From assembly GCA_029264075.1 (NCBI GenBank), contig JARICQ010000083.1, positions 1 through 22,715 on the forward strand: DNA of 22,715 nt. Reading direction: 5' to 3'. Position numbers and translations under genes: made by a program. Each line of letters opens with the position of its first letter. The stretch's first letter is position 1. A model generated the notes under the pieces. It was not told the origin of the DNA and did no database searches. It was given only the letters and a program-made list of their open reading frames with translations. This DNA comes from Tissierellaceae bacterium (lineage in GTDB: Bacteria > Bacillota > Clostridia > Tissierellales > Tissierellaceae). Positions 16,284 through 22,715 of this stretch are shown here, one piece after another.

Positions 16284-17153
16284 CTATTCCGCCTCTTTTT
16301 TTGGATATTCTAATGTTATATTCCCAATTATACCTTTTCTAAACTCATCAAGTATAATATTGCTGACTTTTGTATAATCAACTTCATTGGCTCTCATGAT
16401 AGCACCTCTTCGCCTTCCTATAGCATCCATAACTTCTAATCCCGTTTTACCCTCTAGATCTATATTATATCTGTTTTCTAAAAGATTAGGGCTTATCTCT
16501 ATAAGTTTTTCCGTAAGCCTTAGTGCCAATGTTTCTGTATCTAGTATTTTATCTTTAATAGCACCAGTAAATGCCAAGTTCAATCCTATTGTAGGGTCTT
16601 CAAATTTAGGCCATAATATACCTGGAGTATCTAAAAGTTCTAGTTCACCTTTTATTTTTATCCATTGATTTACCCTTGTAACACCTGGTCTGTTGCCTGT
16701 CTTAGCCCCTTTTCTGCCTGAGAGACTATTTATCAAAGTAGATTTCCCTACATTTGGTATTCCAAGAATCATGGCACGCATAGGCCTACTTACTACTCCT
16801 CTTTCTTTAAAGCCTTTTCTTTTTTCAGCTGTAAGTTCATAGGAAATATCTATTAATTTGTCAATTCCCTTTCCTTTGATAGAATTTAATAGTACAGTTT
16901 TCACTTTTTTTCTCTCAAAGTATTTTTGCCATTCTTGATTAGCTGATTGATTGGCCAAGTCATATTTATTTAAAATGATTATCCTAGGTTTATCTTTGAC
17001 AATTACATCTATCAATGGATTTCTACTACTATATGGAGCTCTTGCATCAATTAATTCATATACAATATCTACCATTTTTAGATTTTTCTCGATGGATTCT
17101 CTAGTTTTTTTCATATGACCTGGATACCAATTTATATTCATTTTTTCATTCAT
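16284..17153 (-). CDS. rbgA: RbgA/YlqF, circularly permuted GTPase for 50S ribosome assembly
   Basis: This 289-residue GTPase acts late in assembly of the large ribosomal subunit. The GTP-binding motifs are in permuted order: G4 NKYD at 62-65 precedes G1 GIPNVGKST at 131-139, and G3 DTPG follows at 175-178. The N-terminal NINWYPGHMKKTRESI is the family hallmark. The C-terminal ANTAR-like helical domain is present. I keep the first ATG (17153), seven bases after GGGTG; a second in-frame ATG four codons later would also work. It follows rplS and a terminator-like hairpin, so its expression may depend on partial readthrough, as I see no separate promoter in the 49-base gap. Confidence 0.96.
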   Translation of the reverse strand: MNEKMNINWYPGHMKKTRESIEKNLKMVDIVYELIDARAPYSSRNPLIDVIVKDKPRIIILNKYDLANQSANQEWQKYFERKKVKTVLLNSIKGKGIDKLIDISYELTAEKRKGFKERGVVSRPMRAMILGIPNVGKSTLINSLSGRKGAKTGNRPGVTRVNQWIKIKGELELLDTPGILWPKFEDPTIGLNLAFTGAIKDKILDTETLALRLTEKLIEISPNLLENRYNIDLEGKTGLEVMDAIGRRRGAIMRANEVDYTKVSNIILDEFRKGIIGNITLEYPKKEAE

Positions 17154-17175
17154 TTATTTTCACCCACTTAAATAA

Positions 17176-17200
17176 AATTGGGACTTATTAAGTCCCAATT
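17176..17200 (-). terminator. Intrinsic terminator or attenuator after rplS
   Basis: The arms AATTGGGACT (17176-17185) and AGTCCCAATT (17191-17200) pair perfectly over 10 bp with a 5-base loop that can close by one more pair. On the minus strand the stem begins 2 bases after the rplS stop. It is followed by a T-rich stretch (TTATTTAAG), which makes it a plausible intrinsic terminator. Because rbgA and rnhB follow immediately without a visible promoter, it may be leaky or serve to protect the rplS mRNA end. Confidence 0.75.
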
Positions 17201-17202
17201 GA

Positions 17203-17550
17203 TTAGTAAATTCTTTTTTCTCTAACTTTAGATGATTTACCTTGTCTTTCTCTTAAGTAAAACAATCTAGCTCTTCTTACCCTACCTTTTCTAGTTACAG
17301 TTAAATTTTCAATCCTTGGTGAATGAATTGGAAATGTTCTTTCCACTCCCACACCATAAGAAAGTCTTCTTACAGTAAAGGTACTTTTGATACCTTCACC
17401 TTGCTTTTTGATAACTGTTCCTTCATAGGTTTGGATTCTCTCACGAGTTCCTTCTATTACTTTATAGTCAACTTTCACAGTATCTCCAACATCAAAAGAT
17501 GTTAAATTTTCTTTTATTTGCTCATCTTCTATCATTTTAATTAAATCCAT
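17203..17550 (-). CDS. rplS: 50S ribosomal protein L19
   Basis: This 115-residue ribosomal protein sits at the interface of the large and small subunits. The central block TVKVDYKVIEGTRERIQTYEGTVIKKQGEGIKSTFTVRRLSYGVGVERTFPIHSPRIENLTVTRKGRVRRARLFYLRERQGK is the full family consensus. Length is standard. The ATG at 17550 has GGGAGG upstream. It has its own candidate promoter overlapping the trmD stop, a structured leader of about 60 bases and a terminator hairpin 2 bases after its stop, so it can be transcribed as a single-gene unit within the longer cluster. Confidence 0.98.
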   Translation of the reverse strand: MDLIKMIEDEQIKENLTSFDVGDTVKVDYKVIEGTRERIQTYEGTVIKKQGEGIKSTFTVRRLSYGVGVERTFPIHSPRIENLTVTRKGRVRRARLFYLRERQGKSSKVREKRIY

Positions 17551-17612
17551 TTTATATCCTCCCTTCTAGCTAGGCGTTCATGAATCAGAGGACCACCTGT
17601 AATTGTGCATGC
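17551..17612 (-). ncRNA. Probable L19 leader (cis-regulatory mRNA leader of rplS)
   Basis: The leader between the predicted transcription start (about 17612) and the rplS ATG is unusually GC-containing and structured for this genome. It contains CAGGTGGTCCTCTG near 17599-17586 and CATGAACGCCTAGCTAG near 17582-17566. CTAGC at 17615-17611 can pair with GCTAG at 17570-17566, closing an internal region with a second CATG/CATG match. Firmicutes have a known L19 leader (Rfam L19_leader) at exactly this place, thought to be bound by L19 as autoregulation. I assign it by position and structure, not by an alignment. Confidence 0.55.
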
Positions 17613-17617
17613 TAGGT

Positions 17618-17646
17618 ATTATAGCATATTTTTTATTCTAATACAA
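17618..17646 (-). promoter_or_regulatory. Extended -10 promoter of rplS
   Basis: On the minus strand TTGTAT (17646-17641) is followed after 17 bases by a perfect TATAAT (17623-17618). That box is preceded by TGC, which makes an extended -10 (TGnTATAAT). The -35 box starts one base past the trmD stop codon. The spacing and the extended -10 make this the best promoter match in the window. Confidence 0.75.
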
Positions 17647-18384
17647 CTAAATCCTCTTATCTGAATCTATCTGGATTTCAGATAAGATTTTTCTTTCTTC
17701 TTTGCTAAGTTTTTCCGTTTTAATTAAATCTGGTCTCTTCTCTAGTGTTGTTCTTAAGGATTCTTTTTTTTTCCACTGATAAATTTTTTTGTGATCACCT
17801 GAAAGCAAAACTTCTGGAACATGATGTCCCTTAAATACTCTTGGCCGAGTATATTGAGGGTTTTCTAAAAGTCCATTATAGTGGGATTCATTTTCATAGG
17901 ATTCCTCAGACCTAAGAACCCCTGGTATCAGTCTTACTATTGAGTCAACCAGGACCATTGCTGGCAACTCGCCTCCTGTAAGTACAAAATCACCAATTGA
18001 TATCTCGTCGTCTATATAATTTTCTATTATTCTATTATCTAGACCTTCATAGTGTCCGCACAAAAGAATTAGGTGATCTTCAGATGCCAATTCATTTACA
18101 AGTCTTTGATTCATTGTTCTACCCTGAGGTGATAGATATATAACTCTAGACTTGTCTTCTCTAACACTTTTGATAGCAGCAAAAACTGGCTCTGGTTTCA
18201 TTAGCATACCGCTTCCCCCACCAAAAGGATAATCATCTACTTTTTTATGCTTATCTTTTGAAAAATCCCTTATATTAATATTATGGATCAGTACCTTCTT
18301 ATCTTTTAAGGCCCTTCCTATCATGCTCCATTCTAGAAATGAATCGAAGAACTCTGGAAATAGACTTAGTATGTCAATCTTCAT
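17647..18384 (-). CDS. trmD: tRNA (guanine-N1)-methyltransferase TrmD
   Basis: This 245-residue SPOUT-class enzyme methylates G37 next to the anticodon using S-adenosylmethionine, which prevents +1 frameshifts. The trefoil-knot motifs are intact: VIYLSPQGR, LLCGHYEGLDNRII and DDEISIGDFVLTGGELPAMVLVDSIVRLIPGVL. The catalytic Asp lies in the substrate loop after SYENESHYNGLLENPQYTRP. The C-terminal helical domain has RRPDLI-like residues (LEKRPDLIKTEKLS). The ATG overlaps the rimM stop by 4 bases (ATGA), so the two are coupled. The stop lies beside the -35 box of rplS. Confidence 0.98.
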   Translation of the reverse strand: MKIDILSLFPEFFDSFLEWSMIGRALKDKKVLIHNINIRDFSKDKHKKVDDYPFGGGSGMLMKPEPVFAAIKSVREDKSRVIYLSPQGRTMNQRLVNELASEDHLILLCGHYEGLDNRIIENYIDDEISIGDFVLTGGELPAMVLVDSIVRLIPGVLRSEESYENESHYNGLLENPQYTRPRVFKGHHVPEVLLSGDHKKIYQWKKKESLRTTLEKRPDLIKTEKLSKEERKILSEIQIDSDKRI

Positions 18385-18884
18385 TCTATCATTCCCTCTA
18401 TAGGATCGATATATATTTTCTTTTCTTCTATATCAACCTTTTTAACAAATTGCTTTACAGCGGGTATGAGATATTCTTTTTTACTTTTGCTATCTTTTAC
18501 CACATAGACATCATTGCCAGAACCTTGAATAATATCTATCAAGCTTCCTATAAGGTTCATGTCTAAATCAAATACTTGTGAATTCAAAACTTCATAAATG
18601 AAAAAATGATCCTTAGCTAGTTCTATTTTTCCCTCTTCATCTACATATATATAATAATCTTTAAAATTTTCAATTTCATTTATATGGCTGTATTCTTTGA
18701 ATTTAAGAATAACAAGGTTTTTTTGGTACTTGACACCTTCAACTTGAACTTGGATTTTTTCATCGCCTAAGTAGGCTCTTTCAAGCAAATCAAATCTCTT
18801 TGCATCATCTGTTAGAGGATATACCTTTACCTCTCCTTTTAAGCCATGTGTATTTGTTATTTTTCCTATTACTATATAATCCAT
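18381..18884 (-). CDS. rimM: RimM, 16S rRNA processing factor
   Basis: This 167-residue factor binds ribosomal protein S19 and assists maturation of the 30S head. The N-terminal RimM barrel begins MDYIVIGKITNTHGLKGEVKVYPLTDDAKRF, and the C-terminal PRC-barrel has FFIYEVLNSQVFDLDMNLIGSLIDIIQGSGNDVYVV and KKEYLIPAVKQFVKKVDIEEKKIYIDPIEGM. I chose the ATG at 18884, preceded by AGGTGA. A reading from 18914 would add ten residues that cover that site. Start overlaps are normal in this operon; trmD follows with a 4-base overlap. Confidence 0.97.
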   Translation of the reverse strand: MDYIVIGKITNTHGLKGEVKVYPLTDDAKRFDLLERAYLGDEKIQVQVEGVKYQKNLVILKFKEYSHINEIENFKDYYIYVDEEGKIELAKDHFFIYEVLNSQVFDLDMNLIGSLIDIIQGSGNDVYVVKDSKSKKEYLIPAVKQFVKKVDIEEKKIYIDPIEGMIE

Positions 18885-18921
18885 CTTTTCACCTATTTCA
18901 TTTTTTAATAGCATAAAAGTA

Positions 18922-19152
18922 TTATTGAATAATCTCTACTACTACTCTTTTGTTGTCTTTTATTGCCGCTGCCTTCACTACTGTTCGTATGGCTTTTGCT
19001 ATTCTTCCTTGCTTACCGATTACTTTACCCATATCTTCATCAGCTACTCTTAGTTCAATAATTATTGATTGACTGCCTTCCACTTCATTTACTTGAACCT
19101 GGTCTGGGTTGTCAACAAGTGATTTAGCTATAAACTCTACTAGTTCTCCCAA
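18922..19152 (-). CDS. khpA: KhpA (YlqC), small KH-domain RNA-binding protein
   Basis: This 76-residue protein consists of one KH domain, with the RNA-contacting GKQG loop at residues 46-49 in MGKVIGKQGRIAKAIRTVVKAAA. In streptococci KhpA pairs with KhpB/EloR and affects cell elongation and division; in other Firmicutes it is a general RNA chaperone-like factor. The start is a TTG at 19152, eight bases after GGAGG. It lies between rpsP and rimM, its invariable place in this operon. Length is normal. Confidence 0.96.
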   Translation of the reverse strand: MGELVEFIAKSLVDNPDQVQVNEVEGSQSIIIELRVADEDMGKVIGKQGRIAKAIRTVVKAAAIKDNKRVVVEIIQ

Positions 19153-19174
19153 TATCAGCGCCTCCTAAATACTA

Positions 19175-19468
19175 TTATTCACCAACAGTTTTTTCTTCAG
19201 CACTCTCTTCTTCAACAGCTGTATTCTCATATACACCATTGTTTCTAAATAATCTATCTACAGTTTTGGATGGCTTTGCTCCATGTCCTATCCAGTTCAT
19301 TGCTTTTTCATTATCTACCTTAACTGTTTTAGGCTCAGTTAGTGGGTTGTAATATCCGATTTCTTCAATAAATCTTCCATCTCTAGCCCTACGAGAATCT
19401 GCAACAACTATTCTATAGAAAGGGTTCTTATTTGATCCTATTCTTTTTAATCTGATTTTTACTGACAT
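19175..19468 (-). CDS. rpsP: 30S ribosomal protein S16
   Basis: This 97-residue protein stabilises the 16S rRNA 5' domain. The family core is clear from the first residue: VKIRLKRIGSNKNPFYRIVVADSRRARDGRFIEEIGYYNPLTEP. The C-terminal tail is acidic (AVEEESAEEKTVGE), which is common in longer versions. The ATG at 19468 has GGAGGTG upstream. It lies 42 bases after ffh, a gap with no visible terminator, so it is probably co-transcribed from further upstream. Confidence 0.98.
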   Translation of the reverse strand: MSVKIRLKRIGSNKNPFYRIVVADSRRARDGRFIEEIGYYNPLTEPKTVKVDNEKAMNWIGHGAKPSKTVDRLFRNNGVYENTAVEEESAEEKTVGE

Positions 19469-19510
19469 ATTTTCACCTCCTTAAATTTTCTACAACTATT
19501 TAATCCTATT

Positions 19511-20848
19511 TTAAAATGGCAAGCCAAATTTACCTTTTTTCTTCATTGACTTTTCCATGTCTGTAAACTTTTTCATCATTTTCTTAGTTTCCTTAAATTG
19601 TTTCAGAAGCTTATTTACATCTTGAACTCCTGTTCCGCTACCTTGTGCTATACGTTTTCTTCTACTACTATTTATTATTTCAGGATTGATCCTCTCTTTT
19701 TTAGTCATAGACTGTATAACAGCTTCAATCTTTTGAATATCTTTTTCTCCTACATCTAATCCCTTCAATGCTTTTGAATTCATTCCAGGAATCATACCTA
19801 GCAATTCATCTAATGGCCCCATAGATTTCATTTGATCTAGTTGATCTAAAAAATCATCCAGTGTAAATTGCTGGGTCCTTATTTTCTTTTCTAAATCTAT
19901 GGCTTGTTGCTTGTCGATGTTAGCTTCCGCTCTTTCAATTAGACTTAGCACATCTCCCATTCCTAATATTCTAGACGCCATTCTATTTGGATGAAAGGCT
20001 TCTAACTGATCGAACTTTTCTCCCATACCTACAAATTTAATAGGCTTATCTGTTACAGCTCTTATAGAAAGTGCTGCTCCACCTCTTGCATCCCCATCAA
20101 GTTTAGTAAGGACAACTCCTGTAATTCCAAGAGTTTCATCAAATGATTTTGCTACATTTACTGCATCTTGACCAGTCATGGCGTCAAGGACTAAAAGGAC
20201 CTCATCAGACTTAACAGCCTGGTGTATGTTTTTTATTTCATCCATTAGATTTTCGTCTATATGAAGTCTACCAGCAGTATCTATGATGATTACATCATTG
20301 CCATTCTTCTTTCCGTGTTCTAAGGCAGCCTTTGCTATATCTACAGGACTAACCTTATCTCCCATAGTAAATACAGGAACATCCACCTTGGAGGCTACTA
20401 CTTCTAGCTGCTTGATAGCTGCAGGTCTATATACGTCACATGCAACTAATAGGGGTCTTTTGTTCTGTTTTTTTAGATTAAAGGCTAGCTTTCCTGTAGT
20501 CGTAGTTTTACCAGCTCCTTGTAATCCACACATGAGTATAACTGTTGGAGGAGTGGGCGCGAAGTTTAATTTAGACTCATTTTCTCCCATTAAACTTGTA
20601 AGCTCATCATTGACTATCTTGATGACTTGTTGTCCCGGAGTCAAACTCTCCATTACTTCAGATCCTAAAGCTCTCTCCTTTACTCTTTTGATGAAATCCT
20701 TAACTACCTTGAAATTAACATCTGCCTCTAAGAGTGCAAGTCTTACTTCCCTCATAGCTGCATCTAGGTCTTTTTCATTTATTTTACCTTTTCCTCTAAG
20801 TTTTCCTAAGGCACCCTGTAGTTTTTCCGATAAAGATTCAAATACCAT
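19511..20848 (-). CDS. ffh: Ffh, signal recognition particle protein (SRP54)
   Basis: This 445-residue GTPase binds the signal sequences of nascent membrane and secreted proteins together with the SRP RNA, and docks with FtsY. The N domain is a helical bundle at residues 1-85. Walker A, GLQGAGKTTT, is at 108-117. DTAGR, TKLDGDARGGAALS and the G-domain insertion follow. The M domain is methionine-rich (MKSMGPLDELLGMIPGMNSKALKGLDVG and MMKKFTDMEKSMKKKGKFGLPF) with the RNA-binding SSRRKRIAQGSGTGVQDVN. The ribosome binding site GGGAGGTG lies in the last codons of ylxM, and the ATG is one base past the ylxM stop. Confidence 0.98.
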   Translation of the reverse strand: MVFESLSEKLQGALGKLRGKGKINEKDLDAAMREVRLALLEADVNFKVVKDFIKRVKERALGSEVMESLTPGQQVIKIVNDELTSLMGENESKLNFAPTPPTVILMCGLQGAGKTTTTGKLAFNLKKQNKRPLLVACDVYRPAAIKQLEVVASKVDVPVFTMGDKVSPVDIAKAALEHGKKNGNDVIIIDTAGRLHIDENLMDEIKNIHQAVKSDEVLLVLDAMTGQDAVNVAKSFDETLGITGVVLTKLDGDARGGAALSIRAVTDKPIKFVGMGEKFDQLEAFHPNRMASRILGMGDVLSLIERAEANIDKQQAIDLEKKIRTQQFTLDDFLDQLDQMKSMGPLDELLGMIPGMNSKALKGLDVGEKDIQKIEAVIQSMTKKERINPEIINSSRRKRIAQGSGTGVQDVNKLLKQFKETKKMMKKFTDMEKSMKKKGKFGLPF

Positions 20849-20849
20849 T

Positions 20850-21242
20850 CTATATCACCTCCCGGCTATTTTCTAAAAGTTTTTTACATATTTTTTTTAT
20901 CTCTTTTGCTTTTTCTATTATATACTTATCTTCCTGATTTTGTTTTTTTCCTTTTTCTATTATATCCATAGAGATATCTCTTATATCTTCAATATAATTG
21001 TGACTTGAATAAAATTTTTTAACCAGATTTAGTTTGTTTTCATATGAATATAGCTTTCTCTCTGCTCTTTTTAACAAATCAAATATTCCTTGTCTTGTAA
21101 CATCTATCTCTGTTCCAATTTCAACAAGAGACAAATCATATACATAATAAAGTTCTATAGCCAAGTATTGCTTTTTACTAAGCAGTTTTCCGTAAAAATC
21201 GAATAAGATACCTATCTCTACATGTTTTTCCAAATTAATCAC
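20850..21242 (-). CDS. ylxM: YlxM, SRP-associated helix-turn-helix protein
   Basis: This protein of about 130 residues contains a sigma-70 region-4-like helix-turn-helix: KKQYLAIELYYVYDLSLVEIGTEIDVTRQGIFDLLKRAERKLYSYENKL. YlxM (UPF0122) is encoded next to ffh throughout Firmicutes. In streptococci it modulates SRP GTPase cycling rather than transcription. I chose the GTG at 21242, six bases after GAGG. An in-frame ATG at 21245 is only three bases from that site. The C-terminal part is basic and coiled. It is the first gene after a 20-bp-arm inverted repeat and a TTGACA promoter-like sequence. Confidence 0.93.
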   Translation of the reverse strand: MINLEKHVEIGILFDFYGKLLSKKQYLAIELYYVYDLSLVEIGTEIDVTRQGIFDLLKRAERKLYSYENKLNLVKKFYSSHNYIEDIRDISMDIIEKGKKQNQEDKYIIEKAKEIKKICKKLLENSREVI

Positions 21243-21252
21243 CATAAACCTC

Positions 21253-21299
21253 AATAGTATAATAACGTCAAGCTTTTTACTTGACGTTATTATACTATT
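21253..21299. repeat. Perfect 20-bp-arm inverted repeat between ftsY and ylxM
   Basis: The arms at 21253-21272 and 21280-21299 are fully complementary and are separated by 7 bases. In a minus-strand transcript this forms a very stable hairpin with TAAAAAG in the loop. The stem ends directly against the ylxM GAGG ribosome binding site (21252-21249). The downstream flank is not a strong T-run, so terminator function for ftsY is plausible but not certain. On the plus strand the flank is T-rich, but no gene lies there. Confidence 0.85.
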
Positions 21300-21320
21300 A
21301 CACTTTTATTCTTTTGTCAA
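21289..21320 (-). promoter_or_regulatory. Candidate promoter of ylxM-ffh
   Basis: A perfect -35 hexamer TTGACA lies at 21320-21315 on the minus strand, 18 bases after the ftsY stop. With a 17-base spacer the -10 is TAGTAT (21297-21292, four of six). A perfect TATAAT overlaps it at 21294-21289 but with a 20-base spacer. Either way the -10 region lies inside the first arm of the inverted repeat. Transcription would start near 21285, so only part of the hairpin would be in the mRNA. Confidence 0.5.
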
Positions 21321-21338
21321 CAGTTTTATAAGATTTTT

Positions 21339-22484
21339 CTATTCAAATAAGGCTTCAACAAAATCTTCTACTATAAACTCTTGAAGATCATTTATTCCTT
21401 CACCGACTCCAACTAGTTTTACAGGAATATTTAATTCGTCATAAAGGGCTATAATTACGCCCCCCTTTGCTGTTCCATCAAGCTTTGTAAGTGCAACTCC
21501 TGTTATATTTGCAACTTCTTTAAAAACCTTAGCTTGGTTGATTGCATTTTGTCCTGTAGTAGCATCTAATACGAGCAGCACTTCTTTTTGTGCCTCCCCA
21601 TATTCCCTATCTACTATCCTAAATATCTTATTAAGTTCTTGCATTAAATTATCCTTATTATGAAGTCTCCCTGCAGTATCACATATTAAAACATCTGAGT
21701 TTCTAGCTTTTGCTGCCTGTATGCCATCATATATAACTGCTGCTGGGTCTGCTCCTTCACTGTGAGATATGATATTGACTCCTGCTCTATTGCTCCATTC
21801 TTCGAGTTGTTCAATAGCTGCTGCTCTAAAAGTATCGCCTGCAGCAATCAATACCTTTTTTCCTTCTTGCTTAAGTTCATAGGATAACTTACCAATAGTT
21901 GTTGTCTTTCCTACGCCATTTACACCTACAACAAGTATCACAGAGGGTGAAGGATCTAAATTCAATTTGTTTTCAGATTGAGAACTTAACATTACTTTTC
22001 TTATTTCATCTTTTAAAAGATTTTTTACTTCATTGGGGTCTGTAGTTTTTTCTTCTTTTACTCTTTCTCTTAAGTTATCAATCAATTTCATTGTAGAGCT
22101 AACACCTACATCTGCTGTAACTAAAACCTCTTCAAGTTCATCAAATAATTCTTCATCTATTTTTTTATAGGAATTTAGTATTCCATCAATTTTATCTGAG
22201 AAATCTTTTCTAGTCTTTGTTAGTCCCTTTTTTAATTTATCAAATATTGAAAGCTCTTTCTCTTCAACTTCTTCAACTTCAAACTCTTCAGTTTTTATAT
22301 GATTCTCTTGACTAAGGTCTGACTTTTCTAGATTTTTATCCTCATTTTCTTCTTCTTTTATATATTCCTCATCTATCTCTTCTTGATCTTTTTCAGATAT
22401 ATCAAGCTCTGTATCTAAGACTTTTGAAAGTTCCTCATCTTCTTTTTCTTCCTTGTTTTTTTTTCTTTTAAACCAATTTAACAT
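21339..22484 (-). CDS. ftsY: FtsY, signal recognition particle receptor
   Basis: This 381-residue SRP receptor GTPase docks Ffh-bound ribosomes at the membrane. Residues 1-10 are basic and amphipathic (MLNWFKRKKN). An acidic Glu/Asp-rich A domain to about residue 76 follows, then the NG domain. Walker A, GVNGVGKTTT, is at 187-196, with DTAGRLHN, TKLDGTAKGG and the closing GVGEGINDLQEF. The FtsY family has variable A domains; this one is moderate in length. The ATG at 22484 has GGAGGG overlapping the smc stop. It lies 11 bases after smc, the usual smc-ftsY pair. Confidence 0.98.
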   Translation of the reverse strand: MLNWFKRKKNKEEKEDEELSKVLDTELDISEKDQEEIDEEYIKEEENEDKNLEKSDLSQENHIKTEEFEVEEVEEKELSIFDKLKKGLTKTRKDFSDKIDGILNSYKKIDEELFDELEEVLVTADVGVSSTMKLIDNLRERVKEEKTTDPNEVKNLLKDEIRKVMLSSQSENKLNLDPSPSVILVVGVNGVGKTTTIGKLSYELKQEGKKVLIAAGDTFRAAAIEQLEEWSNRAGVNIISHSEGADPAAVIYDGIQAAKARNSDVLICDTAGRLHNKDNLMQELNKIFRIVDREYGEAQKEVLLVLDATTGQNAINQAKVFKEVANITGVALTKLDGTAKGGVIIALYDELNIPVKLVGVGEGINDLQEFIVEDFVEALFE

Positions 22485-22495
22485 AATAACCCTCC

Positions 22496-22715
22496 TTAGC
22501 TTGCAATTTCATCCACATAATCTGCTAGTTTTACAGATATTAACTTAGATATACCATCTTCTTCCATGGTTACACCATATAAGGTATCTGCTATTTCCAT
22601 GGTAGTCTTTCTATGTGTTATCAAAACAAATTGTGTATCGTGTGAAAAGTTTTTTAAATATGAAGTATATTTTCCTATATTTGACTCATCTAGGGCAGCA
22701 TCTATTTCATCTAGT
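22496..22715 (-). CDS. smc: SMC chromosome condensation protein, C-terminal end (partial)
   Basis: This is the last 72 residues of SMC, running off the right edge of the window. The Walker B and D-loop LDEIDAALDESN opens the fragment, with the conserved TSYLKNFSHDTQFVLITHRKTTMEIADTLYGVTMEEDGISKLISVKL after it. This is the C-terminal ATPase half that joins the N-terminal half to form the SMC head. The stop TAA (22498-22496) is followed directly by the ftsY ribosome binding site. The reading frame begins at 22714; one base of the previous codon is present. Nothing is missing within the visible part. Confidence 0.97.
   Translation of the reverse strand, partial: LDEIDAALDESNIGKYTSYLKNFSHDTQFVLITHRKTTMEIADTLYGVTMEEDGISKLISVKLADYVDEIAS

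Noticed and set aside
21258..21263. TATAAT on the plus strand as an antisense promoter at the palindrome
   Set aside because: No acceptable -35 lies 16-18 bases upstream (only TTAATC-like), and no plus-strand gene follows.

Overview
The window is an AT-rich, gene-dense piece of chromosome from a motile low-GC Firmicute, most likely class Clostridia. The order smc-ftsY-ylxM-ffh-rpsP-khpA-rimM-trmD-rplS-rbgA-rnhB-ylqG-ylqH, then dprA-topA-codY-flgB, follows the Bacillus subtilis chromosome. The content between those blocks (yraN-comM, with no sucCD, trmFO, xerC or clpQY) is clostridial in style. The genus cannot be told from sequence alone. All genes lie on the minus strand, so transcription runs from high to low coordinates. 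No intergenic gap reaches 300 bases; the largest, about 180 bases, lies between codY and flgB. I saw no tRNA, rRNA, CRISPR, insertion sequence or prophage.

Right part (about 22715 to 15670): chromosome and protein-targeting genes (smc 3' end, ftsY, ylxM, ffh), then a translation cluster (rpsP, khpA, rimM, trmD, rplS, rbgA) and rnhB. A perfect 20-bp-arm inverted repeat overlapping a promoter-like sequence separates ftsY from ylxM-ffh. rplS has its own promoter-like sequence, a structured leader and a terminator hairpin just after its stop.

Middle (about 15654 to 7759): an orphan pair resembling the FliK C-terminal domain and the FlhB C-terminal subdomain (ylqG-ylqH), then DNA-uptake and DNA-processing genes (yraN, comM, dprA), topA and the global nutrient regulator codY, which ends in a strong terminator whose stem contains its own stop codon.

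Left part (about 7578 to 1): the start of a large flagellar operon in the order flgB, flgC, fliE, fliF, fliG, fliH, fliI, fliJ, a large MotE/YlxF-like gene, and the first two codons of what is probably fliK. These encode the proximal rod, MS ring, rotor switch and export ATPase complex. Just upstream of its candidate promoter are four back-to-back 11-bp direct repeats. They end 2 bp from the -35 box and look like a helically phased operator for an activator. This is the most notable undescribed signal in the window. The FliK/FlhB-like pair is the second.
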